This document shows positions 44,585-53,750 of a stretch of 64,000 nt of DNA, one piece after another. Numbering within the stretch: position 1 is the first letter of the stretch; every line of letters begins with the position of its first letter. The stretch spans positions 2,401,501 through 2,465,500 of the forward strand of contig CP155577.1 of assembly GCA_001306305.2 (NCBI GenBank). Reading direction: 5' to 3'. Under the pieces are notes generated by a model. It made no database searches, was not told the origin of the DNA, and worked only from the letters and a program-made list of their open reading frames with translations. The position numbers and the translations under genes were made by a program. This DNA comes from Citromicrobium bathyomarinum. Lineage in GTDB: Bacteria > Pseudomonadota > Alphaproteobacteria > Sphingomonadales > Sphingomonadaceae.

Positions 44585-45879
44585 GCCACTTTACTCCAAT
44601 TGTCCAGGATCACCGGGAAAGAAACGAATGTCGGGATCTGGTCACGTGGATCATCCGAATGCTTGAGAGGCAGCGTCTGGACCTGCTGATCGGGATCGCG
44701 CCGGATACCCGCACGGAACAGGCCCTGAACCATGCGCAAATGGCTACCGCTCTTACCGTCATTGCCGAGCACGGTACGCAAACCCAGGCATTGGTGCGGG
44801 CCTGTGGCGAATGCGAGCCCATAGCGATTGATGCCTTCGGGAATTGTCCGGTCCGGGTTGAACTGGTTTGAGTCACCCCCGAACACGTCAGAGTCCCGGC
44901 CGGCTCGCGCAATGTAGGCATGGATTTCGTCGCCCGCCTTGATGGCGACTTCCTCGGCATCGACATCGTCGACGGCAAGTCGCGTAAGATAGGGAATGAA
45001 AGGTGCGCGCAAGCGCAGCGTTTCCTGGAGCGCATTCGAGACGAATTCCATGTCTTCGATGCGCTGGCGATCCTCGGGATGTTCCTCGAACCAGCCGATG
45101 AGATAGTCGACCGTCGACATGACGGCCTGCGCACTCGTACCCGTGGTTGCGACGAAAAACAGGATGGCTTCCTTGACCCCGGTTTCTTCGTCGGCATAAT
45201 CCTCGACTGCTTCGGTTGCGATCATGTGCAGCAGATTGAGCGGCACCTCGTCTTCAGACAGATTTCCGGCTTTGACCTGTGCCAGCTGGCTCTTCGCAAA
45301 CTCGAGTGACGGCTTGTAGAATTCCTCTACGAATACCTTCCGTGCTTCGAGCCCCGCATTGGTCACTTCTTCGCGATTTTCGAAATGGGCCGCGCTCAGG
45401 CCACCGAAGATGGGCAGCGCACAGCCGCGCAAGCGCGCCATGCCTTCCTCGGACTCGACGCCCTGGATACCGATGATCTTGGCCGCAAATTCGAGGAAGA
45501 TGAGCTCGACTACGCCCGCCAAATCGATGCTGAAGGTGCCATCGGCATTTTCTTCTGCCTTGCGCCCCATCCAGCGCTGGACTGCCGGGAGGATGATTTC
45601 CTCGCGGTAATGTACGAGCTGCTCTGGCCGCACCAGTTGGTTTAGGAGCCGGCGACGCTTGCGGTGTGCATCGCCCTTGCTCATGGCAAGGTTACCCTCC
45701 TGAAACGCCTTGACGTTGATGGCCCCCAATTCGTCCGGGTGGAGGTAATTGTCTGCGGAGACGTTTGCATCTTCTTCGACGGCCTTGGACCGCAACACCT
45801 TCTGCAGAACATCGAGCTTTTCAATTTCGACGCGCGAAAAAGGGCATTGTCCGGCTTGCGCCGATGAATCGGATGCCAT
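44581..45879 (-). CDS. Cytochrome P450, first gene of the long operon
   Basis: A 432-residue soluble P450. The haem-binding loop is FATGPHQCLGLR, the K-helix has ETLR, and the I-helix reads FVATTGTSAQAV, a variant of the usual AGxxT. An unusual short insertion (TVLGNDGKSGSHLR) follows the Cys loop. It would hydroxylate an unactivated carbon of the substrate. Strong ribosome site GAGGAGAAC before ATG 45879. It is coupled to the Rieske ferredoxin and followed by the reductase, dioxygenase, SDR, hydrolase, crotonase, CoA-ligase and GMC genes, all in one direction. An IS sits 22 bp upstream of the start and has displaced the operator. Confidence 0.9.
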   Translation of the reverse strand: MASDSSAQAGQCPFSRVEIEKLDVLQKVLRSKAVEEDANVSADNYLHPDELGAINVKAFQEGNLAMSKGDAHRKRRRLLNQLVRPEQLVHYREEIILPAVQRWMGRKAEENADGTFSIDLAGVVELIFLEFAAKIIGIQGVESEEGMARLRGCALPIFGGLSAAHFENREEVTNAGLEARKVFVEEFYKPSLEFAKSQLAQVKAGNLSEDEVPLNLLHMIATEAVEDYADEETGVKEAILFFVATTGTSAQAVMSTVDYLIGWFEEHPEDRQRIEDMEFVSNALQETLRLRAPFIPYLTRLAVDDVDAEEVAIKAGDEIHAYIARAGRDSDVFGGDSNQFNPDRTIPEGINRYGLAFATGPHQCLGLRTVLGNDGKSGSHLRMVQGLFRAGIRRDPDQQVQTLPLKHSDDPRDQIPTFVSFPVILDNWSKVA

Positions 45880-45901
45880 TTAAGTTCTCCTCTGCCTGTA
45901 A

Positions 45902-46856
45902 GAGCCTGTCTTCAAAAGTAGTTGGGAGATATCAGCTGGTTGCGCTTGACGCGCTGGTGCATCGCTGATTCCGGGGTTTCGCCAGAAACGACCGAGGAAT
46001 AAGCGATGTGGACCGATACCTCCCGGCAGCAGCATAGCCGCCCGGGTCTACGTTATCCAAGCGATTTGCGCGATGCCGAGTGGGCCTTGATCGAGCCTCT
46101 GTTGCCGCCCGCGAAACCTGGCGGCAGGCCGCGCTGCGCCGACCTGCGCGAGGTGATGAACGCGATCCTCTATCTGGCAACAAGCGGTTGCCAATGGCGG
46201 ATGCTGCCCAAGGATTTCCCTCCGCTCTCGACGGTTCAACGCTATTTCTATGCCTGGCGCGACAGCGGCCTATGGCAGACGATCAATCACCTGCTGGTGA
46301 TGGCTGCGCGCCAGATCGAAGGGCGCGAGGCCAGCCCCAGCGCCGGGGTGATCGATAGCCAGAGCGTCAAGACCACCGAGAGTGGCGGCCCACGGGGCTA
46401 CGATGCGGGCAAGAAGATCATGGGACGCAAGCGTCACATCATCACCGATACGCTCGGACTGATGTTGTTCGTCACCATCCACGCTGCCAGCATTCAGGAT
46501 CGCGACGGGGCGGTCGATCTCATCAAGGCAATCCGCTACCGCTTCCCGTGGCTGCGCCACCTCTTCGCCGATGGGGGCTACGCAGGCGACAAGCTCATCG
46601 GCGCGCTTCAAGGGCATGGGCAATGGACGCTCGAGATCGTGCGCCGCTGCGACACCGCCAGGGGCTTTGTTCTGCTCCCGCGCCGCTGGGTGGTCGAGCG
46701 CACCTTCGCCTGGCTCGGCAGATGTCGACGGCTCGCAAAGGACTGGGAAAGAACTATCGAAAGTTCCACCGCATGGACTACCATCGCCCACATCCGCCGC
46801 CTCACCCGCCTCATCGCAAGCCACTGCCAGATCGCATAAACTTCTGAGTCAGGCTC
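45902..46856 (+). mobile_element. IS5-family insertion sequence, copy 2 (955 bp)
   Basis: Same ends and length as copy 1, in the opposite orientation, flanked by TAA on both sides (45899-45901 and 46857-46859). It lies in the promoter region of the P450 operon, 22 bp before the start codon; the ribosome site is preserved. The island operator at 46929-46946 now lies more than 1 kb from the P450 gene. Confidence 0.93.
46006..46839 (+). CDS. IS5-family DDE transposase, copy 2
   Basis: A 277-residue transposase identical in translation to copy 1, with the same DDE residues (VIDSQ, LFADGG, WVVERTF...E). Frames on the other strand and phases are also identical to those of copy 1, so the nucleotide sequences match across the gene. 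It is intact and reads away from the P450 gene, so transcription into the operon would need an outward promoter at the element's left end. Confidence 0.95.
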   Translation: MWTDTSRQQHSRPGLRYPSDLRDAEWALIEPLLPPAKPGGRPRCADLREVMNAILYLATSGCQWRMLPKDFPPLSTVQRYFYAWRDSGLWQTINHLLVMAARQIEGREASPSAGVIDSQSVKTTESGGPRGYDAGKKIMGRKRHIITDTLGLMLFVTIHAASIQDRDGAVDLIKAIRYRFPWLRHLFADGGYAGDKLIGALQGHGQWTLEIVRRCDTARGFVLLPRRWVVERTFAWLGRCRRLAKDWERTIESSTAWTTIAHIRRLTRLIASHCQIA

Positions 46857-46928
46857 TAAGGACCAGTCGCCAGGGCGATGCCTCACCTTGTATTGGACTA
46901 AACATAGAGGCTGGTCCGACCTTCGTAT

Positions 46929-46946
46929 GTCACCGATAGTGGGGAC
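46929..46946. promoter_or_regulatory. Island-operator site stranded upstream of IS copy 2
   Basis: GTCAC-N8-GGGAC, one mismatch from the island consensus GTCCC-N8-GGGAC. It lies between the SDR stop and the IS; before the insertion it would have been about 95 bp upstream of the P450 start. Confidence 0.6.
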
Positions 46947-46960
46947 CGCCTCAAAGCTCG

Positions 46961-47734
46961 TCAGAGCGCTGACCATCCCCCGTCGACCGGCAGGAAGATG
47001 CCAGTCACGAAGGCTGCTTCCGGCGACGACAGGAACATGACGGCGTTCGCGATATCTCGTGTTGACGCGAGCCGCTTCATTGGATGCATGTTTGCAATTG
47101 CTTGACGCGCTGCAACCTCCGCATCGGCATCGAGACCGGAGAGGCTCTGCTTCATCATGCCCGTGGGTGTCCCACCTGGAGCAACACAGTTGATGCGAAT
47201 ATTCTGCTCGGCATATTCGATGGCAGCGTTTTTGGACATTCCCAGAACAGCCGCCTTGCTGGCCACGTATGCGGTTTGCTGCGCCATCGAATGAACGCTT
47301 AGAAACGATGCGGTATTGACGATCGCGCCGCCGGAATCCTGCTGCAGCATCAACTGGATCTGTTCACGCATGCAAAGCCACACGCCCATCACGTTGATCC
47401 GTAACACCCGCTCGAATTCGTCCACGGGGATGTCGGCGGCCAGGCTGGAAGACTGGGTGATCCCAGCATTGTTGAAGGCTATGTCGAGGCGGCCGTTGAT
47501 GGAATGAGCTTCCTTGACGGCTGAACGAACCGAGTTCTCATCGCCAACATCCGCGACGATGGGATGAAACCTACGCTCGCCATCTCCCAGCATATTGCCG
47601 GTTGAGGTCAACCCGCCTTCGGACAAGTCTATGCCCGCCACAGTCGCACCTTCGGCAATGAATGCGGCGGCCGCCTCTTGGCCGATCCCGCTGCCGGCGC
47701 CCGTGATCATTACAGTTTTTCCGTCGAAGCGCAT
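46961..47734 (-). CDS. SDR dehydrogenase
   Basis: A 257-residue short-chain dehydrogenase beginning MRFDGKTVMITGAGSGIG, with Asp in AGIDLS, NNAG (FNNAGIT), Ser in NTASF and the YVASK active site. ATG 47734 is chosen (AAGGA upstream, family N-terminus); the frame runs 72 codons further upstream without similarity. It lies 59 bp downstream of the alpha/beta hydrolase gene and probably forms a two-gene unit with it. Closely related in motif wording to the SDR at 40767-41534, suggesting duplication within the island. Confidence 0.83.
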   Translation of the reverse strand: MRFDGKTVMITGAGSGIGQEAAAAFIAEGATVAGIDLSEGGLTSTGNMLGDGERRFHPIVADVGDENSVRSAVKEAHSINGRLDIAFNNAGITQSSSLAADIPVDEFERVLRINVMGVWLCMREQIQLMLQQDSGGAIVNTASFLSVHSMAQQTAYVASKAAVLGMSKNAAIEYAEQNIRINCVAPGGTPTGMMKQSLSGLDADAEVAARQAIANMHPMKRLASTRDIANAVMFLSSPEAAFVTGIFLPVDGGWSAL

Positions 47735-47793
47735 CTTTGTCGGTTCCTTTCCCAAATTCGTCGTGCTCGGACCTGGTGCACTCACAGCGCAAT

Positions 47794-48966
47794 TCACCGC
47801 CCCAGAAGTCGTCGGTCGGCCAACCAGCCCTCGGTAAGGTCTATGGCTCTGCTCAAATGATCTGGCTGGCCGACGTAGTAGTGAGTGGCCCCATCTATCC
47901 GATGGTACTGCTTGTCCACGGTGCCTGCGGCCTTGAAGACTGACTGGCAATGATAGCTTGGCACTGCATCGTCAGCCGAGTTTTCGATCAGCAGCAACGG
48001 AGCGGATATCTGCTCCGCGCATTTGATCCCATCGGCATTGGTGTCGTCGATAGACCATTGCGAGAGCCAGCTGCGTAGGGTCGAGAAGCGCGCGAGCCCA
48101 ACGGGGCCGGAATTCACCGTTTCGGGATCGCCCAGATAGCACCATCCGATCGGGCGATCATTGGGGTCGAGCGCAGGATCGAGGAACCGGGGGTCTGCAA
48201 GGGTGCGGTGCGTGACGAAACCACGCTCCTTCTCTTTTCCTCCAGCATTGCGGAGTCGTTCGAGCGTGTCCTTCACATTAGCCGTGATCTTGCGCACGCG
48301 CGCCAGTTGCGCGCCCCGGTAGCGCTCCAGGAAAGCGGTGTCGAATGGCGGATTTACCTGGTCTCCGTAGATGTCCAGCGACTGGTCACGCGTATCAGGA
48401 TCGTCTTCATCGATGACGGAAGGATCTATGACATCGAGCAGGAGTTGCGCGCGGGAACTGTGTGCCGCCTGGAAAACTACTGCATCAGCCGGAATCAGCC
48501 GCGCCCCTGCGAGGTCTATGGGATCCCCGGCAGGCGTCCCCGTTATGGAAGGATTTTCGGCCTGAGACTGATAGAACAGCGAAAGGGAACCACCGCCGCT
48601 CCATCCGACGAGCACCACATGCTTGTAGCCAAGCACTTCCTTGGCGTGCCGGATATACGCGCCCAGATCGAGCAAAACCTTTTCGAGAATGCAGGCGGTA
48701 TCGTTCCTTGCATAACGGCTGCCTGCACAAAGGACGTGCGCGCCGCGATGCGCAGCTTCGCGCGGAACCGGAAGCAATTGCAGGGTCGAAGCGGGATGCA
48801 TGTAGACCTGCAGCGTGTCGCTCGGCTGGTCGCGCGGTCGAATCAAAATTCCTTCGACGTTCACCGCGCCTTGGTTTCCAGCAAAGCCATATGTTTCGGT
48901 GAAGGCCTGGCTCTCGTCATAGGCGAGATGAAGCCATTCGAATTCCAGTTCGAAGCGCTGCGGCAT
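47794..48966 (-). CDS. Alpha/beta-hydrolase
   Basis: A 390-residue alpha/beta-hydrolase. The nucleophile elbow is GWSGGGSL (Ser), a later acid lies in ENSADDAVPSYH and the catalytic His in GATHYYVGQ. Large inserted cap region between residues 150 and 300. No signal peptide. It probably hydrolyses an ester, lactone or C-C bond of a pathway intermediate. It is transcribed divergently from the LuxR regulator; the shared 151-bp region holds a perfect island-operator repeat, 99 bp before this start. Confidence 0.8.
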   Translation of the reverse strand: MPQRFELEFEWLHLAYDESQAFTETYGFAGNQGAVNVEGILIRPRDQPSDTLQVYMHPASTLQLLPVPREAAHRGAHVLCAGSRYARNDTACILEKVLLDLGAYIRHAKEVLGYKHVVLVGWSGGGSLSLFYQSQAENPSITGTPAGDPIDLAGARLIPADAVVFQAAHSSRAQLLLDVIDPSVIDEDDPDTRDQSLDIYGDQVNPPFDTAFLERYRGAQLARVRKITANVKDTLERLRNAGGKEKERGFVTHRTLADPRFLDPALDPNDRPIGWCYLGDPETVNSGPVGLARFSTLRSWLSQWSIDDTNADGIKCAEQISAPLLLIENSADDAVPSYHCQSVFKAAGTVDKQYHRIDGATHYYVGQPDHLSRAIDLTEGWLADRRLLGR

Positions 48967-49064
48967 TTCGTTTTATCCCCTCACACTTTGAGGCAGGGTC
49001 CGCGCGAAACTTGCCCGTTAACCTCTTCAAGTCTATGCTTTACCGAACAGCCGCGTCTGCCGAT

Positions 49065-49082
49065 GTCCCCTGCGCGCGGGAC
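49065..49082. promoter_or_regulatory. Island-operator site upstream of the LuxR regulator
   Basis: Perfect GTCCC-N8-GGGAC, 36 bp before the LuxR gene and 99 bp before the divergent hydrolase gene. Its presence next to the only LuxR gene of the island suggests autoregulation and points to that protein as the binding factor. Confidence 0.7.
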
Positions 49083-49117
49083 GGAACCGGAAATGACGGC
49101 TGAATTGGAGAGAAAAC

Positions 49118-50062
49118 ATGCCTTTTTGGACCCAATTGTCCGAGACGAAGCTCATGCAATTGGAGTCGGAGTTTCCGAAACTGATCATGTCGATCGGTCA
49201 AAAGTCTTTCGGCGCCCACCTGCTTCGCCTTCTTAACGCAACTTGCGGAGCGGAACACGCATCAGTCTTTAATCTCACTAAAGACGATCTCGTAGAAATT
49301 ACGGCAGTGAGTATCGACGGCTCGGACACGGCGCACCGCCAAGTGGAAATCTACCTGAAGGAGGGCCTGTGGCGCAAAGATCCTTCTCTCGACGAGGCGC
49401 GACAACAACTGCGTATCGAGGATGCCGCGGTTGTTCGGACCGATGTAGAGCACCTATCAAACCCGACCTTACGAGATCTGGTCTATGGTGAGCCTCATGT
49501 TCAGGACCGACTTCTGATCTGCGCACGGAATGGTGACAACATTTTGGGATTAAGTGTCCTCCGAACATCAAAGAAAGGTCCCTTCACCTCAGAGGATGTG
49601 GAATCGATCCGGTCAATTTCCAATTCGATTTTCGCGGTCGTCGCGAAGCACATCAACCTGTCCTGGGATGGACCCGATGTCTCGGTGGCGCTCACCTCGC
49701 TTGAGGAAATTGAAGCTTGCATCGAGGAATGCGCAAGCGAACTGCCTCGGCGGGAGGCGCAGGTATCGGCTCGTATCATATTCGGCATGACCACGACGGG
49801 GATCGGCCTGGAGCTTGAGATCAGTGACGAGACAGTCATGACCTATCGCAAGCGTTCGTATCAGCGATTGGAGATCGCAACACAGCGCGAGCTTCTTCTC
49901 TGGTACCTCGAGCTTTGGAGTAAGTGGCAAAACCGATCGACGCGCGAGTGTGATCTTACGCTGTCCAATTCTGACAGGGACCGAGACAGGAGGCTGCCCC
50001 GCGCGAGCACCGGTATCACGTCTCGCAAGACGATAGGCTCGCAGGTAAGCGCGGCGGCCTAG
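49118..50062 (+). CDS. LuxR-family transcriptional regulator of the island
   Basis: A 314-residue protein. The first ~190 residues look like a GAF/PAS-type sensing domain (FGAHLLRLLNATCGAEHASVF, DRLLICARNGDNILGLSVLR); residues ~205-265 form a LuxR-type helix-turn-helix (LPRREAQVSARIIFGMTTTG, LEISDETVMTYRKRSYQRL). The tail is Arg/Ser-rich and likely disordered. Start ATG 49118 has TTGGAGAG upstream. It has no autoinducer-synthase partner. As the only regulator in the island, with the GTCCC-N8-GGGAC repeat at its own promoter and those of neighbours, it is the best candidate for the pathway's regulator, perhaps sensing the substrate. Confidence 0.8.
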   Translation: MPFWTQLSETKLMQLESEFPKLIMSIGQKSFGAHLLRLLNATCGAEHASVFNLTKDDLVEITAVSIDGSDTAHRQVEIYLKEGLWRKDPSLDEARQQLRIEDAAVVRTDVEHLSNPTLRDLVYGEPHVQDRLLICARNGDNILGLSVLRTSKKGPFTSEDVESIRSISNSIFAVVAKHINLSWDGPDVSVALTSLEEIEACIEECASELPRREAQVSARIIFGMTTTGIGLELEISDETVMTYRKRSYQRLEIATQRELLLWYLELWSKWQNRSTRECDLTLSNSDRDRDRRLPRASTGITSRKTIGSQVSAAA

Positions 50063-50131
50063 AACCGGCAGCAATTCAGCTTGGCTCGCGACGACAGACT
50101 GGCCTTCGGCGAAGCTAGATAGCCTTTTCGA

Positions 50132-50725
50132 TCAACGCGCTCGCTTGATGTCGTTGATGACGTTCGTCATCGATTGGACGATGTCTGAACCCATCTCGAT
50201 CGCGCGCTGCTTGCCGTCTTTCCACGCTTTGAGATGCGCGATGCCCTTCTCCGAATGATTGTTCCAGTCGGGATCGGTAGGATAAGTGATTTCCAGCCTG
50301 ATCCCGTTCGGATCCTTGAAATACACACTGTAGATGAGGCCATCGTGATCGGTTGGTCCTACAACCTCCAGGCCCTTTGACGTCAGCCAATCGAACCACT
50401 CGTCGACTTCCTCCCGACTCTCAGCCTGAAGCGCGATATGATCGAATATCTCGTATGCCGGGTGCGAGACGGCGGGTCGCTCTGGCAGTCCCGGAGCTTC
50501 GAAGAACGCAATTGTCGACCCGTCCTTCATGCGAAAGAAGATATGAAAGTAGGGAAATTCGTCGCCGGTCGAAGGCACCGAATTGCCGACCACGGTACTC
50601 GCGAGGTCCATCCCCATGACGTTCATGTAGAAGTCAGCGGTGGCCTCGACATCATGCGTCACCCACGCTGCGTGGTTGAGCATGAGCGGAGTTAGCTTTG
50701 TCGACTGGGTTTCGTGGACGGTCAT
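50132..50725 (-). CDS. VOC-superfamily (glyoxalase/extradiol-like) protein
   Basis: A 197-residue protein with one full vicinal-oxygen-chelate module: LNHAAWVTHDVEATADFYMN, IFFRMKDGSTIAFFE, FDHIALQAESREEVDEW and SVYFKDPNGIRLEIT. Metal-binding candidates are His in NHAAW, His in FDHIAL and Glu in RLEIT. Members include extradiol dioxygenases, lyases and epimerases. ATG 50725 (GGGGAG upstream) is preferred over an upstream in-frame codon. Single-gene unit with its own perfect operator 60 bp upstream. Function in the pathway is unknown; methylmalonyl-CoA-epimerase-like or ring-cleavage roles are possible. Confidence 0.78.
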   Translation of the reverse strand: MTVHETQSTKLTPLMLNHAAWVTHDVEATADFYMNVMGMDLASTVVGNSVPSTGDEFPYFHIFFRMKDGSTIAFFEAPGLPERPAVSHPAYEIFDHIALQAESREEVDEWFDWLTSKGLEVVGPTDHDGLIYSVYFKDPNGIRLEITYPTDPDWNNHSEKGIAHLKAWKDGKQRAIEMGSDIVQSMTNVINDIKRAR

Positions 50726-50784
50726 TTCAAACACTCCCCGCATTGGATAGATTGAGGAATTAGACTATCGGCGCCAGAAACTAT

Positions 50785-50802
50785 GTCCCCAGCGATTGGG
50801 AC
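50785..50802. promoter_or_regulatory. Island-operator site upstream of the VOC gene
   Basis: Perfect GTCCC-N8-GGGAC, 60 bp before the VOC start codon, the same distance as in the Rieske/CoA-transferase promoter. Confidence 0.7.
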
Positions 50803-50815
50803 AGCTGCGCAGAGG

Positions 50816-51436
50816 CTACTCAACGCCTAGTAATATTGGCGGCAATTCGCGGCAGTTGGCCTGCTGCCAGGCCAACAAGGTGGACCGAAGGCTCAACGTT
50901 TCGGCGATCTCGTCACGCCCTTCGATCAAAGCGCGCTTCCGTCCTTCGGCGATATCGAAGGGCAGCTCGATACCGCCGCCGTAGGTCACCGTCTGACCAA
51001 TCAGATCGACCCGTACCCGCGCCCGCCCAGCATCTGCCACTGTTTCTCGAAGCGCAGATATTTCAGGAACGGCAAGAACGATCGGCAAAATGCCATTCTT
51101 GAAGCAGTTGTTGTAAAAGATTTCGGCAAAGCTTTCGGCTATGATGCAACGAATTCCGAAATCCAGCAGGGCCCATGGCGCATGCTCCCTGCTCGAGCCG
51201 CACCCGAAGTTTGCCCCTGCCACGAGAATGCCCGCATTGCCCCATGGCACACGGTTGAGAACGAAGTCGGGATTGAGTGAACCGTCGGCACGATATCGCA
51301 TTCTCGCAAACAGGGCACGGCCGAGACCCTTGCGCTCGACGGTCTTCAGAAACTCTCCGGGAAGTATCTTGTCGGTGTCGATATTGTCGATAGGTATGGG
51401 AGCCGCAGTCGCTTCAAGGCGTTCGAAACGGGTCAT
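50816..51436 (-). CDS. LeuD-like hydro-lyase small subunit
   Basis: A 206-residue aconitase-superfamily small (swivel) subunit: [21 protein letters not shown], the signature [14 protein letters not shown], and [21 protein letters not shown]. With the large subunit it forms an enzyme that hydrates/dehydrates a branched hydroxy-dicarboxylate. In leucine synthesis this is 3-isopropylmalate dehydratase. Here it overlaps the LeuC-like gene by 4 nt and sits with an HMG-CoA lyase and CoA-transferase but no leuA or leuB, so a catabolic substrate (citramalate, dimethylmalate or similar) is more likely. Confidence 0.85.
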   Translation of the reverse strand: MTRFERLEATAAPIPIDNIDTDKILPGEFLKTVERKGLGRALFARMRYRADGSLNPDFVLNRVPWGNAGILVAGANFGCGSSREHAPWALLDFGIRCIIAESFAEIFYNNCFKNGILPIVLAVPEISALRETVADAGRARVRVDLIGQTVTYGGGIELPFDIAEGRKRALIEGRDEIAETLSLRSTLLAWQQANCRELPPILLGVE

Positions 51437-52836
51437 CGCTCAAGCTTTCTGGGATCAGCGATCTTGCCCGACAGCGCACTTGCGGCCGCGACCGCGGGCG
51501 AGACAAGATGGGTACGTCCGCCGGTGCCCTGGCGGCCTTCGAAATTGCGGTTCGAGGTGGAGGCACACCGTTCGCCAGGCGCCAGTCGATCCGGATTCAT
51601 GCCAAGACACATCGAGCAGCCAGCTTCCCGCCACTCAAACCCCGCCTCCAGGAAAACGAGATCGAGTCCCAGATCTTCTGCCTGCAGGCGGACCTGGCCG
51701 GAACCCGGTACGATCAGGGCGCGCACGCCGCTGGCGACCTTTTTTCCACGCACGATTTCCGCTGCTGCGGCCAAGTCCTCCAGCCGCCCATTCGTACAGC
51801 TGCCAATGAAAACAACGTCTATCGGGAGGCCCTCGATTGCCTGTCCCGGCGCGAGACCCATGTAATCGAGCATCGCGTGTAGTTGCGGCTTCTGCTGTTC
51901 TGGAAAGTCTTCAGGATCGGGAACCACACCATTGATAGGTACGACCGCATCAGGGCTTGTTCCCCATGTGACCATGGGCGCCACATCGCGGGCGTCGATG
52001 ATGACGGTCTTGTCGAATTTCGCCGAAGCGTCAGATCGCAGCGCACCCCATCTTTCGACTGCTGCGTCGAATTCTTCACCTTGCGCAACATTCGGGCGGC
52101 CATGCAACCAATCAAAAGTCTTTCGGTCCGGCGCAATCATGCCTGCGCGAGCACCTGCTTCGATGGTGAGATTACATAACGTCATTCGCCCGGCCATATC
52201 GAGCGCTTCGACAGCAGCTCCGGCATATTCGACGACGTATCCGGTGCCGCCTGCGGTCCCGAGTGTACCGATCACATGAAGAGCAAGATCCTTTGCCGAG
52301 GCGCCCGCGCATAGGGCGTTGTCGATCCGAACAAGCATCGTTTTTGACGGCCTCTGACGCAGGGTTTGCGTAGCAAGTACGTGCTCAACTTCACTGGTTC
52401 CGATCCCGAATGCCAAAGCGCCAAATGCTCCATGGGTCGATGTATGGCTGTCTCCACAAACGATAGTCATGCCGGGTTGGGTCAGGCCAAGCTCCGGTCC
52501 GACGACATGCACGATGCCCTGCCGCGCGCTGCGTAAGGGAATGTAGGGGACTTTAAACTGCTCGACATTGCGCTCCAGCGTTTCGACCTGGAGCCGGCTG
52601 GCCGGGTCTTCAATCGGTCCGTCACGGTTATCGGTGGGCACATTGTGGTCAGCCACTGCGATCGTCAGCTCAGGATGTGCGACGGTCCGGTCTTGCATGC
52701 GCAAGCCCTCGAATGCCTGGGGGCTAGTAACTTCGTTCACGAGGTGCCGGTCGATGTGAAGAAGCCACGTCCCGTCGTCCATCTCCAGAATGGCATGAGC
52801 ATCCCAGATTTTTTCGTACATCGTCCGGGGCGGCAT
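51433..52836 (-). CDS. LeuC-like hydro-lyase large subunit (Fe-S)
   Basis: A 467-residue aconitase-superfamily large subunit. The 4Fe-4S ligands are in GSCTNGR and CSMCLGMN; other signatures are [32 protein letters not shown] and [11 protein letters not shown]. It is catalytic with the LeuD-like subunit encoded next. ATG 52836 overlaps the HMG-CoA-lyase stop by one base (TGATG); GTG 52839 is the alternative. Full length for the family. Reaction as for the small subunit; the context indicates degradation rather than leucine synthesis. Confidence 0.87.
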   Translation of the reverse strand: MPPRTMYEKIWDAHAILEMDDGTWLLHIDRHLVNEVTSPQAFEGLRMQDRTVAHPELTIAVADHNVPTDNRDGPIEDPASRLQVETLERNVEQFKVPYIPLRSARQGIVHVVGPELGLTQPGMTIVCGDSHTSTHGAFGALAFGIGTSEVEHVLATQTLRQRPSKTMLVRIDNALCAGASAKDLALHVIGTLGTAGGTGYVVEYAGAAVEALDMAGRMTLCNLTIEAGARAGMIAPDRKTFDWLHGRPNVAQGEEFDAAVERWGALRSDASAKFDKTVIIDARDVAPMVTWGTSPDAVVPINGVVPDPEDFPEQQKPQLHAMLDYMGLAPGQAIEGLPIDVVFIGSCTNGRLEDLAAAAEIVRGKKVASGVRALIVPGSGQVRLQAEDLGLDLVFLEAGFEWREAGCSMCLGMNPDRLAPGERCASTSNRNFEGRQGTGGRTHLVSPAVAAASALSGKIADPRKLER

Positions 52837-53750
52837 CACACCGCCTCCGTCAATTTTGCGCGCAGGGCATTGCGCACTCGCCCACCGGTTGCCGCGCCCG
52901 GTATGCGCTCGGCCTGCAATGATGCAGTCAAGAGGCGATCAAGATCAATCCCGGTTTCGACCCCCATCGCATCTAGCGTCCAGACGAGATCCTCGGTTGC
53001 AACATTTCCGGTTGCTCCCGGAGCGAATGGACAGCCGCCGAGGCCGGCGAACGCTGAATCGATCACCGTCACACCTTCCCCCATAGCCGCGAGTGCATTC
53101 GCCACCCCCAGTCCATATGTATCGTGACCATGGAAAGCCCATCCGCCGACTTGCGGGATTTCGGAGACCGCGCGGGCAAACAATGCAGAGACCCTGTCTG
53201 GGGTGACCCGCCCGGTCGTGTCGCAAAGGGCGATTTCGGCTGCAGGTGTAATCTCCGACAATCGCGCGAGGATTTGCAGAACCGCGTCCTGTGCTACCGG
53301 CCCGTCAAAGGGACAGTCGAAGGATGTAGCCAAATTGATCCTGACCTTCACTTCGGACGGCAATTCGCTGACCAGCAGCGCAAACTCCTCGACCGATTCT
53401 TCTGGAGTACGACGCACATTGCTCTGGTTGTGCGCCGGCGATGCGGACATCACGAAGGCAATATGCCCGGCACCGGCCTGGAGCGCCCGCTCGGCTTGAC
53501 GGTTGGTAGGAACCAGCATCTGGACATCAAGATCTGCGTATCTGGCGCAGTGCGCGAGAATTTCGGGCGCGTCGGCCATCTGCGGAACCGCGCTGGTACT
53601 GACAAAGGCGCCCGCCTCCATCCGCCTGATGCCTGCTGCATAGAGGCGATCGATGAATTCGAACTTTTGCTCGGTCGGAATAAAGTCCTTGATCGGTTGG
53701 AAACCGTCACGAGGTCCGACCTCGACAATCTGGATTTTACGCATTGTCAC
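52836..53750 (-). CDS. HMG-CoA-lyase-family acyl-CoA lyase
   Basis: A 304-residue TIM-barrel lyase. It shows VGPRDGFQ (metal/substrate residues), [21 protein letters not shown] (metal His pair) and [17 protein letters not shown] with the mobile-loop Cys. HMG-CoA lyase splits 3-hydroxy-3-methylglutaryl-CoA into acetyl-CoA and acetoacetate; relatives cleave citramalyl-CoA and similar tertiary hydroxyacyl-CoAs. Start GTG 53750 overlaps the CaiB stop (GTGA); ATG 53744 is possible. The LeuCD-like dehydratase and the CoA-transferase on either side suggest the product acid is first hydrated, then CoA-activated, then cleaved here. Confidence 0.88.
   Translation of the reverse strand: MTMRKIQIVEVGPRDGFQPIKDFIPTEQKFEFIDRLYAAGIRRMEAGAFVSTSAVPQMADAPEILAHCARYADLDVQMLVPTNRQAERALQAGAGHIAFVMSASPAHNQSNVRRTPEESVEEFALLVSELPSEVKVRINLATSFDCPFDGPVAQDAVLQILARLSEITPAAEIALCDTTGRVTPDRVSALFARAVSEIPQVGGWAFHGHDTYGLGVANALAAMGEGVTVIDSAFAGLGGCPFAPGATGNVATEDLVWTLDAMGVETGIDLDRLLTASLQAERIPGAATGGRVRNALRAKLTEAV

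Noticed and set aside
34641-46856. Composite transposon formed by the two IS copies
   Set aside because: The crotonase gene is continuous across copy 1 and each copy has its own TAA duplication, so the elements inserted separately into an existing cluster.
28573-46925. Shared 13-bp word GGTCCGACCTTCG at 28573-28585 and 46913-46925
   Set aside because: Several 13-base matches are expected by chance in 64 kb, and the flanks do not match.
50816-52836. LeuCD as leucine biosynthesis genes
   Set aside because: No leuA or leuB; the genes are coupled to an HMG-CoA lyase and CoA-transferase inside a catabolic operon.
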